64,000 nt of DNA, from NCBI GenBank assembly GCA_963785565.1, contig CAWAVV010000005.1:62001-126000 (forward strand), given 5' to 3'. Both the position numbers and the translations under genes were made by a program. The notes under the pieces were generated by a model. It was given only the letters and a program-made list of their open reading frames with translations, made no database searches and was not told where the DNA came from. Position 1 is the stretch's first letter. Each line of letters starts with the position of its first letter. Source of the stretch: AP-15 sp963785565 (GTDB lineage Bacteria > Pseudomonadota > Alphaproteobacteria > ATCC43930 > CGMCC-115725). Below, one piece after another: positions 17,781 through 27,434 of the stretch.

Positions 17781-18073
17781 ATGCCGACGTGCAATGTCGT
17801 GCTGACGGCACACCACGAGAGTATCATCGAGGCCTTGTCAGTTCCGGTCGTTATCAGAACGCAAGCGAGGTGCTGCTCGACGGACTACGTTAGGTGGAAG
17901 CGCGTGAGGCGCGCGAGCCCGCCAACTAAAGGCCCTGCAGGAGGCCGCCCAAATCGGCTTCGCCGATCTCGCGGAAGGCCGCTACGAAGCATTTGAAGAG
18001 TGTCGATGATCTTGCCGATTATCTGCACGATCTGTCAGAGCGGGCGCTTGCGCGAGTGAGTGAGGATTTTTGA
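17781..18073 (+). pseudogene. ParD-type antitoxin, decayed
   Basis: Pieces of a ParD/CopG-Arc antitoxin can be followed through three frames. They are MPTCNVVLTAHHESIIEAL, then VSSGRYQNASEVLLDGLR ending at a TAG where family members read Leu, then VEAREARE, LKALQEAAQIGFADLAEGRYEAFEE and SVDDLADYLHDLSERALARVSEDF. At least two frameshifts and one nonsense codon are needed to explain it, so it is dead rather than misread. The ParE-like partner that would follow is also broken. Family members repress their own operon and neutralise ParE, a gyrase poison. Confidence 0.7.
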
Positions 18074-18315
18074 TCTCTACGCATAATTGGAGGGCACACC
18101 TCAGTGCCGTGGCCGCACGGGACTTCGCCTATATTATGGACGGACTAGCCAGCGGTTTGGTCCGCGCCAAGCCCGCCTCTATCGAATGCACTAAGAGATT
18201 TCGGACGCTTCGAAACGGCCCTGAAGTCCTGGCGCCAGGCGTCGTGACGAGATCATTGCTGGTATTTTACACGATAGGATGGATATCGCCTGTCACCTGC
18301 CAACGCAGGAACGAC
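18074..18315 (+). pseudogene. ParE-type toxin remnant
   Basis: Just after the ParD remnant, short pieces match the ParE/RelE fold order. LSAVAARDFAYIM corresponds to the usual N-terminal LSxxAxxDLxxI helix. FGPRQARLYR follows in another frame, and LHDRMDIACHLP near 18280 corresponds to the usual C-terminal ILxVLHxRMDxxRHL end. The pieces sit in different frames and stops intervene, so no toxin could be made. Position and order support a former parDE module. Confidence 0.5.
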
Positions 18316-18382
18316 CGGTGACATGGGCATCTCACCCGTGCCGTCGCTAATTAGTGAGACGGATAGGTGCGAGGTAGAGTGT

Positions 18383-19396
18383 TTAGCGAGCCAGCAATTC
18401 GCGCACCGCCTCGTCGAGGAATTTGGCGTCCGTCGGGTTTTGCGCGGGGTTGCCGGCGCGGTGGCCCCAGATCGACGGGATCGGGCGCAATTCGGCACGC
18501 GGCATGCGGGCGACCTCGCGGCGGTTGTCCTCGACCGTGAAATAGAGATCGGTTTCGCACGGCATGATCATCGCGTCGGCGGTGATCGCACCCAGCGCCT
18601 TGCCGAGATCGTCGTCGTAAAGCTCGTTGGCGCTGATATCGGCGTGCTGCCAGGTCCACAGCATCGCCAGCAAATCGTTGGCGTCACGACGCCGGAAGCC
18701 GGCCTCCCAACTGCCGACCAGAAAATCTTCCAGCGAGGAAAAACCCAGCTTGCGCCATTCCTCCTCGCGATAGAATGCCTGGCTCAGCCCCCAGCCGGCA
18801 TAAACCCGGCCCATCGCCTGAAAGCCGCGGGTCGGCGGGGCCGCGAACCAGCCATCCTGCCAGGCCGGGTCGGCGGTGAGGGCCGCCTTGACACCCTCGA
18901 GAAAGACAAAATTGTGTGGCGAGGTCTTCGCCGAGCCGCAGATCGCGGCGATGCGCTCGACCCGGTCGGGGAACAGCGCGCCCCAATGAAAGGCCTGCTG
19001 CGCGCCCATCGAGAACCCGTAGACGAGCTTGACCCGATCGATGCCGAAGACTTCGTGCAGCAAACGCTGCTGGACCCGGACGTTGTCGGTCATCGTGAAG
19101 TGCGGCCAGCGGGCGCGGTCAAAGGGCGGCGGCGTATTGCTCGGCGACGAGGACAGGCCGTTGCCGAATTTGTTGATGATCACTATGAAATATTTGGTCG
19201 GGTCGAGCGCCTTGCCCGATGCGATCGCCCATTCGAGATCGTAATGCTGGGCGCCGTAGGAAGTCGGGTAGACGATGGCGTTCGATTTGGCGGCGTCAAG
19301 CGTGCCATAGGTCTTGTAGGCAAGGCGCGCCTTGCGATAGGTCAGCCCCGATTGCAGGACCACATCGCCCGCCTCGAAGATTTCGTACTCCGGCAT
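18383..19396 (-). CDS. MetX-like alpha/beta hydrolase (homoserine O-acetyltransferase family)
   Basis: A 337-residue alpha/beta hydrolase. The N-terminus (MPEYEIFEAGDVVLQSGLTYRKA split as a beta-rich lead) is followed by AYKTYGTLDAAKSNAIVYPTSY and IINKFGNGLSSSPSNTP, all typical of the MetX family. The nucleophile elbow is YGFSMGAQQAFHWG with Ser129. IWGHRAGNP near the C-terminus would supply the catalytic His, and TDLYF the Asp. The elbow differs from true MetX (GGSMGG), so acyl-homoserine synthesis is doubtful and a general acyltransferase or esterase is possible. It is not in an operon with methionine genes. Confidence 0.75.
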   Translation of the reverse strand: MPEYEIFEAGDVVLQSGLTYRKARLAYKTYGTLDAAKSNAIVYPTSYGAQHYDLEWAIASGKALDPTKYFIVIINKFGNGLSSSPSNTPPPFDRARWPHFTMTDNVRVQQRLLHEVFGIDRVKLVYGFSMGAQQAFHWGALFPDRVERIAAICGSAKTSPHNFVFLEGVKAALTADPAWQDGWFAAPPTRGFQAMGRVYAGWGLSQAFYREEEWRKLGFSSLEDFLVGSWEAGFRRRDANDLLAMLWTWQHADISANELYDDDLGKALGAITADAMIMPCETDLYFTVEDNRREVARMPRAELRPIPSIWGHRAGNPAQNPTDAKFLDEAVRELLAR

Positions 19397-19444
19397 CCTT
19401 GATTCGTCCTCCCGACGGCCCCGCCGGGTCTGGCGGCGTGGCAG

Positions 19445-20242
19445 TTACTGGACAAATGTGACCTTGCCCGCGCCGTTGACCTGGGTGCTGCGCTCTTTGG
19501 GATCGCCATAGACGACGATGGAACCGGCGCCCGAGATATCGGCGACAATCCGCTGGCTGGCGTGGACCGCAGCATCGCCCGACCCATTGAGCGTAACATT
19601 CGTCGAAGCAGCCGTGAGTTGCCGCGCCGCGAGGTGATTGGCGCCGCTCATCACGCAGATCAGTGTCTCCACCTTGCCGGCTAAGGCGGCTCTGTTGGAC
19701 CCGTTTAGCGATATCGTGAGCGGGCCTCCGGCTAGGCCCTCGCCTTCGATCTGGTTGCTGCCGGAGACGGAGATCTCGGTTATGTTGGGCGACGAGACGG
19801 TGACTTTGATCCGCCCGTCGAGCGAGTAGGACCGGTCGGAATAGATATCCAAGCGGCCGTTCGACACGTTCGTCTTGATGATCGGCAGGATGTTCTTGTC
19901 GGTTTCGATGGTCAGCTTGGGCGCCGGCCCGATTTTTACGGTCAGCGCAAAGGCGCCGTCGCCGTGGATCGCGGTGACCGGGCCGATCGGCCGGTCTTCC
20001 GATGCCGGCTCTCCATCGCCGACAACCCGGCCGCCCCCGGTTGCCGTGGTCTCGACCGAAATCGATCGGCCGCTGACGGTGACGCTGCTGCCCTCGCCAT
20101 TTACGTTGACGCTGTTTTGCTGGATCACGCTCGACTGCGATGAGACGTTGCTCTGTTGGATCACGCTGGTCTGCGCCCAGGCGGAACTGACCGCCAGCGA
20201 CACCGTTCCGACCACGACCGCCGCGCACATTTTGTATCTCAT
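19445..20242 (-). CDS. Secreted GIN-domain (DUF2807) protein
   Basis: A 265-residue exported protein from ATG 20242 (MRYKMCAAVVVGTVSLAVSSAWAQ), a clean signal peptide with AWA cleavage; the open frame further upstream is Arg-rich and unlikely. The mature part begins with Ser/Gln/Asn-rich repeats (SVIQQSNVSSQSSVIQQNSV). It then has a right-handed beta-helix-like GIN region with repeated SGSN, NGSNRA, SGANH, NGSGDA and SGAGS steps, ending NGAGKVTFVQ. The family is described as a putative adhesin head domain, periplasmic or surface located. Role unknown. Confidence 0.75.
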   Translation of the reverse strand: MRYKMCAAVVVGTVSLAVSSAWAQTSVIQQSNVSSQSSVIQQNSVNVNGEGSSVTVSGRSISVETTATGGGRVVGDGEPASEDRPIGPVTAIHGDGAFALTVKIGPAPKLTIETDKNILPIIKTNVSNGRLDIYSDRSYSLDGRIKVTVSSPNITEISVSGSNQIEGEGLAGGPLTISLNGSNRAALAGKVETLICVMSGANHLAARQLTAASTNVTLNGSGDAAVHASQRIVADISGAGSIVVYGDPKERSTQVNGAGKVTFVQ

Positions 20243-20397
20243 TTGCCTCCGCCGCTTCGATCGCCCGGCCGCGCCTGCGATAGCACGAGCCCCAGCCGGG
20301 AACAACCGATCAGGGGCGCTGTGGCTGACCGGCGGTAGCGTCTGCCACGCTACTGCCGATCGCCATCCGATAAACGTCTTGTGCTAAGGCATATCAG

Positions 20398-21527
20398 TTA
20401 GTTATCGAGGATCAGCGCCCAGCAGGTGATCGCGCTGGGTATCGTGGTCCAATATCCGTACCGCTCATAGATTTGTGCGGCTTTGGTTGCGGCCTCCTTT
20501 TCGGTGAGCCGGTGCTGTCGATTTCGGGGTCGGAGGCGTTACGCACCGCAATCTAGAGAGGGCCGAGGTTCGAGCTCTGGGTTACGAGACCGAGGACAGG
20601 CATCGCCCATCTCGACCGCGCCGCCAAGGCCCTGCAAACAAAAGTGTTTGAGGTGTCGTCGAAAGCGAAGAAATCGGTGGTAACGACATCGGGCAGCGGA
20701 ACGTCTGCGCTCGCGGCAGCGAAGATGGCTGGCGGGCGCGATGTCGCGGGCAAATGGCCTGCGTTGGCAGAGAACAGCTGCTGCGCGACGGCGAAGCTCG
20801 CGGTGTTCAGCGTCGAGCAATCATAGCTCGACGCATGAAACGGCTGCGATTTGAACTCTTTCATGCAGTCGAACCGGACCGATTTCGCGACAACGACGTC
20901 GCCCAGCTCGATCCCGGCGCCAATGCCGCCGGCGGTGCCGGTGGTGATGACGAGCTTTGGCTTGACCTCGGCGATCAGCTGCTGCCAGAGCGCGGCGATT
21001 GGCATTTTTGGGCCATCCTGGCTCAGATGCAGCTCGGATTTAAAGCACATGACGCGTTTGTTGCCGATTTGCGTGGGGAACCAGCTTCCCAATCTGTTCG
21101 CTTTCCGCGCCGGGGCGCCGCGACGGATCAGCGGTAGAAATTCGGTGGTGAAGTTATGAGCGTAATCATACCAGGCCGTTTTGCTCGGGTAGCCTGGGGT
21201 CAACGTGTCGCCGAGACATTTGGCTTCGCGACCGTCTAGATTACGTCGCAATAGTTGAACTCGGGTAACGGCGCATCCGCCTGAGGCGCGCGCGGAAAGC
21301 GGCGATGGCGTGGGCGCCTGTCCGGCGGGCCAGGGAATGGGGCTGCGCGCAGCGGCGCTGGCGAGCAAGGCCTGCGGCAGCGAAAACTGGGCATATGTCG
21401 ATCGATCTTCAGGATCGAATTGGATGATGTGTTTCGCCAAATCGCGGGATGTCGTCCGCGGCGATGCAGGGCGGCGGGAGTGAGATTCCGCGGCGGTACC
21501 CCGGGCGAGCAATGGGATTGATGTCAT
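20398..21527 (-). pseudogene. Nucleoside phosphorylase-like protein, broken by frameshifts
   Basis: The middle of a purine/uridine phosphorylase-superfamily protein is intact in one frame: LTPGYPSKTAWYDYAHNF, RRGAPARKANRLGSWFPT, CFKSELHLSQDGPKMP, KPKLVITTGTAGGIGAGIELGD (split here across two blocks) and VVTTDFFAFDDTSNTF. After that the match passes through other frames (LQGLGGAVEMGDA; AVRNASDPEID; LTEKEAATKAAQIYERYGYW; TWALILDN-like end), stopping at 20398. The N-terminal lead before the LTPGY block also looks shifted. At least three indels are needed, so the gene is inactive or the sequence is poor here. Confidence 0.6.
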
Positions 21528-21709
21528 CGAGAGGATTCCTCAAAGTTCGCTGTCGCGATTTTGCTATAAGGCGGCAGCGCGGATAGTCACTCAAATATGG
21601 CAGCTCTCTGGGGAGCGCGGCTGTGAGCCCGTTCACACACAGGAAAAATAGTTGGGCGGCACGCGGGCCCGAGCGCAGGGAACCCCGGCTTTCGCTCTCC
21701 GTTGCGTAG

Positions 21710-22102
21710 TCACCTGCCGCGACGATCGAGGCTGAAGGGGCCGGGACCGGCGGCAAAGAGGTATAGAAATCCGCCGATGATGGCCAAATTCTTCATGAAT
21801 TGGATATGCTGCGCCGTGCGCGCGGCCCCCTCGAGTTGCCAGAACTGATGGGCAATCAGCGCCGCGATCGCGGTGAAAACCGCCATCACCAACGCTGCAT
21901 AACGGGTTTTCAGCCCGAGAACGACGCAAAGTGCGCCGAAGAACTCAACGCAGGCGCCAATGCCCCCTAGCAGCCGGTCCCGGAAATCCCCGCGCCACCA
22001 AGGATTGCGCGAAGCGCAGGGCCGGGTGAACTTGCCGAAGCCGCTCGGCACAAAGATCGCCGCCAATGCCAGCCTGCCGAACAACAGGATCACGGCCGCC
22101 AT
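21710..22102 (-). CDS. DoxX-family membrane protein
   Basis: A 130-residue protein with four predicted membrane helices. LFGRLALAAIFVPSGFGKF is the DoxX start motif, and ACVEFFGALCVVLGLKTRYAALVMAVFTAIAALIAHQFW (split here in words: LGLKTRYAAL is diagnostic) and MKNLAIIGGFLYLFAAGPG follow. Residues 27-44 (RPCASRNPWWRGDFRDRL) do not fit, while another frame there reads FAQSLVARGFPGP, the expected family sequence. Two compensating indels therefore seem to flank this stretch. DoxX proteins relate to redox and quinone-linked functions; the exact role here is unknown. Confidence 0.7.
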   Translation of the reverse strand: MAAVILLFGRLALAAIFVPSGFGKFTRPCASRNPWWRGDFRDRLLGGIGACVEFFGALCVVLGLKTRYAALVMAVFTAIAALIAHQFWQLEGAARTAQHIQFMKNLAIIGGFLYLFAAGPGPFSLDRRGR

Positions 22103-22304
22103 AGGCGGCGGCGACGCGGTCGAGAGATCCGCCCATACTATTCCCCCTTGCGCAGCTTCACCGCTGCTTAACGCCCAGATAATGCCTGGCTGATAGTGCT
22201 GCAGTCTAGAAGAGGGACAGCTCGATATCTCGTTTGACCTCGGCGATGGCGCATTCTACGGTTCGCTAGCAGATCAGACGGACAATCCCCACGCGGAGGA
22301 CATC

Positions 22305-23142
22305 ATGGACGGCTTGGCATCGCTGGATCTGAAGAGCGTTGTGGCGCCGCTGAACTTTTTGGCTCCGATGGCGGAAAAGCCGGTCGCTTATAATTACGAG
22401 CCGCCGCCGGGGACGCCTCAGCGCACCGGCCGCAATGTCCAATACCAAGTGCCGATCCGCGACGCGCGCCCGATAATCGGCCAGCTTTCGCTGGACAAAG
22501 AGGGCTTTGTCCTACTGCACCACCAGACCGCGGTGACGAATTTCTACGACGAGGAGCAGATCAAGTCGATCTACTACCCCGAATGCGAGCGGGTCATGAA
22601 AGAAGCGACCGGCGCGGCGCGCGTCGTTGCCTTCGACCATATCGTGCGCAATGCGGTAATGTCGGCAAAAGACAAGACCATCAAGATCCCTGCCAAACGC
22701 GTCCATAACGACTATACGGCGTGGTCGTCGCCGCAGCGGGTGCGCGATCTGATGGGCGACGAGGCCGAGGAACTGCTTAAGCACCGTTTTGCGATCAATA
22801 ATCTGTGGCGCCCGATCAGCGGGCCGGTGCTCGAAATCGCCGCTGACCTTGTGCGACGCGCAGAGCCTTTCCGAGGAAAATCTGATCGCCAGCGATCTCA
22901 AATATCCCGATCGCACCGGCGAGACCTATTCGATCACCTACAACCCGAGCCAGCGCTATTATTATTTCCCGAAGATGCAGGCCGACGAGGCGGTGTTGAT
23001 CCGCTGCTTCGACTCGGCGCAGCAAGGGGCGGCGCGGTTTTCCGCCCACACCGGTTTCGACGACCCGACCTCGCCGCCCGATGCGCCGCCGCGCGAGAGC
23101 CTCGAAGTCCGCATGCTGGTGTTCTACCCGCCCGGCGCCTAA
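22305..23142 (+). CDS. CmcJ/NvfI-family oxidoreductase, one frameshift
   Basis: An about 278-residue protein of the CmcJ/NvfI family (2-oxoglutarate/Fe oxygenase-like hydroxylases of secondary metabolism). The first frame has VVAFDHIVRN, RVHNDYTAWSSPQRVRDLM with the conserved HNDYT, and FAINNLWRPISGPVLE. Then one extra A in the run at 22834-22836 shifts the frame. The rest continues as SPLTLCDAQSLSEENLIASD, YPDRTGETYSITYNPSQRYY, YFPKMQADEAVLIRCFDSA and ends VRMLVFYPPGA at 23142. Without correction the first frame runs on to 23264. The gene is convergent with the LLM enzyme gene. Confidence 0.78.
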
Positions 23143-23205
23143 GCGGAGCCCCGTTACTCCGGGACCGTCCCGAGGTGACGAAGACGCGTACGGGTGCGCG
23201 CGCTC

Positions 23206-24237
23206 TCAGCCCGCCGGAGTTACCGGCGAGACCCGGCGCAAAGCTGGCAAGAGTTCGTCGCTGATCAGCCGCATGCTGGAGAGTGCGTGGCCGACCGGCA
23301 TCCCGCTCCAATGGGTGCGGAAGATCAGAAAGTTTGCCCCGGCTTCCTCCCAGCACGGGCGCAGCTGCTCCCAGCATTCCTCGGGGCTGCCGAGGACAAA
23401 ACGGTCACGCAACAAAGCGTCGAGCGACTGGCGGAACGAGTCATTGCCGGGGAGCACCTGATCCTGCCCCCATTGGGCGTAGGTGCGGTATTTCTCCGCA
23501 AGATAGGGCCCAGCCATCTCAACCGCGGTGCGCTTGTCCTTAGCGCAATAGATTTCGCGCAGATACGGCAATACCACCGGGAACGGCCTGCCGTGGCGTG
23601 CCAGTTCGGCGCGGTAGAGCGCCATCTGTCCGGTGATGACCGCCATTGTCGCGTGGGGATTGATGAACAGGCTGTCGCCGAGCCGGGCAGCTCGGCGCAC
23701 CGCGGCGTCGCTGTTGGCCGCGATCCAGATCGGCGGGTGCGGCTTTTGCAGCGGCCGGCAGGTCGCCGTGACATTGACAAGCTTGCAGATGTCGTTTTGA
23801 AAGGTGACGCCGTCCTCGGTCCATAACCGCTTGACGACTTCGAGGCATTGCTCGAACCGGCGCACGCGCTGGCCGCGCGGCACCCCGAACGCGTCGAACT
23901 CGACATCGCGATAGCCGAGGCCGACGCCAAAGACGAAATTGCCCCGCCAGATCGCATCGAGCGTGGCGATGCATTCGGCGACCTCGACCGGGTTGTGCAG
24001 GGTCGCCAGCAGTACTCCGGCGATGCCGGTCATCTCGCCCGCCTCGGCTGCGAGCCGCGCCAGAAACGGGATCAGCTGCAATTGCCGCACGCCCTCGCTC
24101 AGGTAGTGCTGGCCGGTGGCGACGGCGTCCCAGCCGCGGTCGCGCGCCAGCCGGGTCATCGCGTACTGGCCTTCGAGCTCGGCCACGACGTCGCTGCCGG
24201 GCGGGTGCTGGCCGGTCAGAAAAATCCCGATCTTCAT
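23206..24237 (-). CDS. LLM-class flavin-dependent oxidoreductase (luciferase-like)
   Basis: A 343-residue TIM-barrel flavin enzyme of the luciferase-like monooxygenase/F420 group. It starts MKIGIFLTGQHPPGSD and has WDAVATGQHYLSEGVRQL, LHNPVEVAECIATLDAIWRG, NFVFGVGLGYRDVEFDAFGV, RFEQCLEVVKRLWTEDGVTF, KPHPPIWIAANSDAAVRRAA and FVLGSPEECWEQL. These are the usual cofactor-binding and substrate blocks. FMN versus F420 use cannot be decided from the sequence. It lies 60 bases downstream of the radical SAM remnant, same strand, and may once have been co-transcribed with it. Likely a catabolic or tailoring oxygenase. Confidence 0.85.
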   Translation of the reverse strand: MKIGIFLTGQHPPGSDVVAELEGQYAMTRLARDRGWDAVATGQHYLSEGVRQLQLIPFLARLAAEAGEMTGIAGVLLATLHNPVEVAECIATLDAIWRGNFVFGVGLGYRDVEFDAFGVPRGQRVRRFEQCLEVVKRLWTEDGVTFQNDICKLVNVTATCRPLQKPHPPIWIAANSDAAVRRAARLGDSLFINPHATMAVITGQMALYRAELARHGRPFPVVLPYLREIYCAKDKRTAVEMAGPYLAEKYRTYAQWGQDQVLPGNDSFRQSLDALLRDRFVLGSPEECWEQLRPCWEEAGANFLIFRTHWSGMPVGHALSSMRLISDELLPALRRVSPVTPAG

Positions 24238-24296
24238 GACGCCTCCCTAGCCGCAGCGCCGACCCCCGGAGCTTTGCCGATCGACGGCGCGGATGC

Positions 24297-25874
24297 TCAG
24301 GCAGCCTCGGTACGCGAGGGGGGCGAGTATCCATCTGCTCGATCATCCGGTGATGTGATATGCATCGCGCATTTGATGGCGAAGCTCTGGATGATCTCGG
24401 GTTGTCGCGGACCGCGGGCAACCCGCAGGATCAGCGCCGGTATTCGCGGCGCAATGCCTTATCCGGGACACCCCACATCAACAGCGTCAGGATCCGGCCG
24501 TTTGAACAGCAGCCCGTGTCGAGTGCAGGCGGCGCAGCGGATGGCGGCGCATATAGGCGGCCCGAGTTCGTCCGACTTGTAGACGGGCGTCGATATAGAG
24601 CGCCTCGACCCGCCCGAAAAACGCGCCGGCGCGTTGAGGTCGCGCATCAGCGCGACATATCCGGATCGCAACTCGCCTCGGCTGAGCGCAGCGGCAGGAC
24701 ATTGGTGCCAAACGCCCGAATCCGCCGGGTCGCCCGCGGCGTCCAGCCGGCCTTCGGCGGCGAGCCGCTTGTAAAGTGGAGTCGCGGGATCGCCACCAGC
24801 ATGTTCACGATTGCGTTGATGATCCGCGAGTCCTGCACGAATTGCCTCTGCGCTTCGAAAATGCTGGGGTCGTCGTGGTCGAAACCGAGAATCATGCCGC
24901 ACCAGACCTCCATGCCGGCGTCCTGGATGCGGTGCACTTTCTCGAGCATCGTGCCGCCCGGTCGCGGACGTTCTGGTACTTCTTGGTCTCGCGCAGCGAC
25001 GCCTCGTTCGGGCTTTCGATACCGATGAAAACGCTCGATGAAGTTGGCGTCGACCATCAGCTGCATCAGTCGGCGTCGTCGGCCAGGTCGAGCGACGCCT
25101 CGGTGAAGAAGGTCAGCGGATAGCCTTTCGCCTGCTGCCAGGCGACGACCTCGCGCAGCACCGGCTTGATCGCCTGTCTTGTTGCCGATCAGGTTGTCGT
25201 CGACGATGAAGGCGATCTCCATGCCTGCCGCGGACGATCGCTTCGAGTTCGGCCGATCACCTGGGCGGACGTCTTGAGCCGCGGCCGGCGGCCGAAGGTG
25301 ACGATGATGTCGCAGAACTCGCACTGGAACGGGCAGCCGCGCGAGAACTGGACGCTGCCGAAAGCATAGTGCCGCATCTTCAGCAGGTCGAAGCGCGGCG
25401 ACGGGCACCGTCGTCATGTCGGTCTTTTCGGCCTGCTCGTAGCGGCGCTGGTGGCGACCCTCGCTGCCACTCGGCGAGAAACCGCGGCCAGGTCTCCTCG
25501 GCCTCGCCGATGAAGATCGACATCGGCCAGACTCGCCGAAATAATCCTCCTGGACGGTGACCCACGGGCCGCCGACCACGGTGAACACGCCGCGGCGCTT
25601 TCAGCTCGGTGAGGATCTCGCGCATCCGGCGGCGCTGCACGCTCATGCCGGTGACGCCGACGATGTCGGCGCGCGCGCAGCGCGTCGAAATCGATCGGCT
25701 CGACATTCTCGTCGATCGAGCGTGACGCGTGTGCTCGGCCGGGCGTCAGCGCCGCCAGCAGCGGCAGACAGGCGACCGGCAGTTGGCCGCCTTGACGCCC
25801 AGAAACGGCAAGGCGTGCTCCAGCCCCCAGTACGAGACCTCAAAACGGGGGTTGATCAGAACAATATCGGCCAT
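24297..25874 (-). pseudogene. B12-binding radical SAM protein (DUF4070 type), multiple frameshifts
   Basis: The start MADIVLINPRFEVSYWGLEH at 25874 and VTGMSVQRRRMREIL belong to a cobalamin-binding domain. The radical SAM core follows in other frames: MRHYAFGSVQFSRGCPFQCE with CxxxCxxC cysteines near 25310-25335, AFIVDDNLIGN, LMQLMVDANFIERF, and GMEVWCGMILGFDHDD. The C-terminal part (LRSGYVALMRDLNAPARF; FGRVEALYIDARLQVG; IIQSFAIKCAMH) also alternates frames and ends near 24297. At least five indels are required. If these are misreads the gene would be about 525 residues; otherwise it is dead. Confidence 0.65.
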
Positions 25875-25982
25875 GCGGCATCCGGCGGCTCGCCGGCCCC
25901 ATTCGCGGCGATCGCGAGAAACGACCCTAGCGTCGCTTCGCCGATTTGGCGAGCGGGGCGCGCGGCCGCGAGGGTAGGTGCC

Positions 25983-27358
25983 TCACATGACGCCACGCCG
26001 ACGCTCCACCGTGACGTGCAGGCCGCCATAAGGGTGCAGGCTGATGCGGCCGACCGGCACCACGGGTGGTTGCCGCGAGGCGAAAGCGGAAGCGCCGCGC
26101 CAGCGCGGCGACGACGACGTCATCTGCGTCATCGCAAAGCTGGCGCCGACGCATACCCGCGGGCCGGCGGAGAACGGCAGGTAAGCGAAACGATGGCGCG
26201 CGGCCGCTGCTCCGGGCTGAAATTGTCAGGATCGAACCGGTCCGGGTCGGTCCACAGCCGATGGTGGCGATGCACGACCCAAGGCAGGATCGCGACGATC
26301 GACCGGCGGGGCACGGGGTGGCCGCACAGCACATCATCGGCCGCCGCCTGACGCGGGATCCCCGGGATCGGCGGATAGAGCCGCATCGTCTCCTCGATCA
26401 CCTGGCGCAGATAGGCGAGCTGCGGCAGATGGTCCGGGGTAAGCGGCCCGCCCTGCACGACCTATCGAGCTCGGCATGCAGGCGGGTTTCGACACCCGGG
26501 TCGAGGGCCAACAGGTACCAGACCCAAGTCAGGGCCCGCACCGTCGGCGACACGCCGCCAGCGATCAGGCTCGCGGCCTCGTCGCGTACCTCCTCCCTCG
26601 GCAAGATCGCGCCGGTCTTGCGGTCTGGCGTGTTGAGTAATCGCCAGATCAGATCGTAGGGACCGGTGTAACCCGGCGCCGACCGTTCGGCGATCAACGC
26701 CTGAAGCCGATCTTCGAACTCCGGCCGCCGGCGACCGCGTCGTTCGCGCGGCCGGAGAGGCTCCAGGAGCCGCGCGACGCCGGCGAGGTCGGAGAGGCGC
26801 GGCTTGCGCGGAACCTTCGAAAGGGCATTAAGCATCGATGTGGCGCCGGGGTCCTGGCCGGTGACCACCTGGTTCCACAAGCGAATCAGCAAGCGGACGA
26901 TCAAGCGCTCAATATCGAGGATCTCGTCGCGCGCGCGACGCTCGATTTCGTCGGCGGCCGCTTCGCTCAGCCGGATCAGCGCCGGGATCTCGGGCGCGAT
27001 CGCCCGCCGGTCGACGGTCGGCGCAGCGACCCGGCGGTGACGCCACCATGTCTCGCCTTCGCTGGCCAGCGAGCCGGTGCCCAGCTCCGCCTGCGAAGAG
27101 ACGGCGAATGCGAGCGACGCGCGGATAATTTTCGACATTGTCGAGGAAGACCCGCTTGATACCCTCCGGATCGCTGACAAAAAACACGCGCTGGTGCAAA
27201 TAGCGGCGCGCGACGAACAACGTGTCGAACAGCTCCTCGTCGCAGACGGCGAGGGTGTTGGTCGCGGCGGTCTTGAGAAACTGCAACAGCGGCAGCGCGC
27301 GTGCCGGCCGCGGCGGCATCACCGGAACCGGCGCTGTGGGCAGAGAGAGCCGCTGCAA
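25983..27358 (-). pseudogene. Cytochrome P450, split over several frames
   Basis: A P450 monooxygenase can be rebuilt from four frame segments. The first has PLLQFLKTAATNTLAVCDEE and GIKRVFLDNVENYP. The second has GETWWRHRRVAAPTVDRRAI and the I-helix region EAASLIAGGVSPTVRALTW. The third has LAYLRQVIEETMRLYPPIPG with the ExxR of the K-helix, then WTDPDRFDPDNFSPEQR. The last has the heme loop FSAGPRVCVGASFAMTQ with its Cys ligand, ending at 25983. Three shifts (near 27130, 26460 and 26190) separate them. The start is uncertain: TTG 27358 or ATG 27319. Substrate unknown. Confidence 0.72.
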
Positions 27359-27434
27359 GCGCCCGCAAACTCCTTATGTTGGTCTAACCCACCGGAAGCG
27401 AAGCCCATGCGGGCGGAATAGAGGAGGTGACCTA

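Noticed and set aside
18383..19396. True homoserine O-acetyltransferase (metX)
   Set aside because: The nucleophile elbow is GFSMGA rather than GGSMGG and there are no methionine genes nearby; only the family was called.
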